A stretch of 15,380 bases of DNA from an uncultured Actinomycetes bacterium (lineage in GTDB: Bacteria; Actinomycetota; Actinomycetes; Nanopelagicales; Nanopelagicaceae). The DNA lies in contig CAITAV010000069.1 of NCBI GenBank assembly GCA_903890345.1, forward strand, positions 1 through 15,380, given 5' to 3'. This document shows positions 14,879 to 15,380 of the stretch, in pieces. The notes under the pieces are model-generated. The model did not search any database, was not told the DNA's origin, and saw only the letters and a list, made by a program, of their open reading frames with translations. Position 1 is the stretch's first letter; every line of letters starts with the position of its first letter. The translations under genes and the position numbers were made by a program.

Positions 14879-15380
14879 ATGGATTCAGGACTTTTAGCTG
14901 AGGTAAGAGCATGGATCGAAGATGATCCTGACCCTGTTACTGCTGAACAATTAAATGCACTCATTAAATCCAATGACGAAACAACTCTTCGCAGATATTT
15001 CTCGGGCTTTTTGCAATTTGGCACAGCCGGTCTGAGAGGCCCGCTAAGTCCAGGACCTTCAGGTATGAACCAAGCGGTAGTAGGAAGAACCGCAGCTGGC
15101 ATTGTGCAATACATGAAGTCTCGATCACTTGCTTCAGTAGTCATTGGAAGAGATGCCAGGCATGGATCTGATGTCTTTGAAGATTTAAGTGCTCAAATTT
15201 TTGCGGGTGCAGGTTTTAGCGTTTCTGTACTTCCACGGCCTTTACCAACGCCGGTTTTGGCATTTGCTGTCAACGAATTAGGTGCTGATGTAGGAATTAT
15301 GGTTACGGCCAGCCATAACCCAGGAAGTGATAACGGATATAAAGTTTATTTAGGTGGCACTGTTGATGGAGTTAATTATC
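14879..15380 (+). CDS. Phosphohexomutase/phosphopentomutase family protein (3'-truncated by window edge)
   Basis: The open frame from ATG 14879 runs off the window with 167 residues visible; complete family members are about 530-570 residues. The protein belongs to the alpha-D-phosphohexomutase superfamily, which interconverts sugar 1- and 5/6-phosphates through a phosphoserine. Visible are the FGTAGLRGP motif (47-55), [13 protein letters not shown] (62-74), [12 protein letters not shown] (87-98) and the active-site loop [16 protein letters not shown] with Ser145 as the phosphorylated serine. The FGTAGLRG start and the SHNP-x5-GYKVY loop resemble the PmmB (M. tuberculosis Rv3308), PgcA and human PGM2 group rather than classical Pgm or GlmM. 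Human PGM2 acts mainly as a phosphopentomutase. Its place directly after punA suggests it could turn ribose-1-phosphate into ribose-5-phosphate. Substrate is not decidable from this fragment. Confidence 0.9.
   Translation, partial: MDSGLLAEVRAWIEDDPDPVTAEQLNALIKSNDETTLRRYFSGFLQFGTAGLRGPLSPGPSGMNQAVVGRTAAGIVQYMKSRSLASVVIGRDARHGSDVFEDLSAQIFAGAGFSVSVLPRPLPTPVLAFAVNELGADVGIMVTASHNPGSDNGYKVYLGGTVDGVNY

Noticed and set aside
1..15380. CRISPR array, defence island, prophage, insertion sequence, tRNA or rRNA
   Set aside because: No direct-repeat array, transposase, integrase or RNA-gene sequence was seen. The window is covered almost end to end by recognisable metabolic and envelope genes.

Overview
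The window is a densely packed, low-to-moderate GC stretch (about 40-45% by eye) of an actinobacterial chromosome. Three things point to Actinobacteria: the actinobacterial-type DapD, the small AccE epsilon subunit, and the divergent birA / accD-accE-maf-accA block with purK-purE next to birA. The same local order is known in Mycobacterium tuberculosis (purE-purK ... birA | accD5-accE5-maf ... accA3). Low GC, near-zero spacers and the many start codons without a ribosome-binding site suggest a streamlined lineage such as the freshwater acI/Nanopelagicales group. That placement is inference. No rRNA, tRNA, mobile element, CRISPR array or phage gene is visible, and no gene-free stretch reaches 100 bases.

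Layout. (1) Positions 1-810 hold the 3' part of dapD (lysine/diaminopimelate synthesis), reading rightward. (2) Positions 807-4693, on the minus strand, form a surface-polysaccharide cluster: an ExoA-like membrane glycosyltransferase, an ABC-2 permease, its ATPase, and a secreted SpoIID/LytB-domain protein. (3) From 4730, on the plus strand: an LCP (LytR-CpsA-Psr) glycopolymer ligase, a UDP-glucose 6-dehydrogenase and a small CoA-binding protein with a probable ATT start. (4) Positions 7555-9945, on the minus strand: birA-purK-purE. (5) From 9964 to the end, on the plus strand: accD-accE-maf-accA-punA and the start of a phosphohexomutase/phosphopentomutase gene, mostly joined by ATGA overlaps.

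How the genes fit together. Group 2 plus the first two genes of group 3 look like one module. The glycosyltransferase builds a lipid-linked glycan, UDP-glucuronate comes from Ugd, the ABC pair exports the glycan, LCP attaches it to peptidoglycan, and the SpoIID-like protein may trim the wall. In the right half, BirA biotinylates the carrier lysine of the AccA subunit encoded across the divergent promoter, and AccD/AccE complete the acyl-CoA carboxylase. PunA releases ribose-1-phosphate, which the downstream mutase may convert to ribose-5-phosphate.

I do not see a convincing undescribed multi-gene system; the genes are recognisable core functions. The most interesting signals are regulatory: a recurring TANNNT box 6-7 bases before starts that lack Shine-Dalgarno sequences (probable leaderless transcription), two such boxes overlapping on opposite strands between birA and accD, a perfect 10-bp dyad over the putative -10 box of the ABC permease, and a gene that can apparently only start at ATT or CTG.
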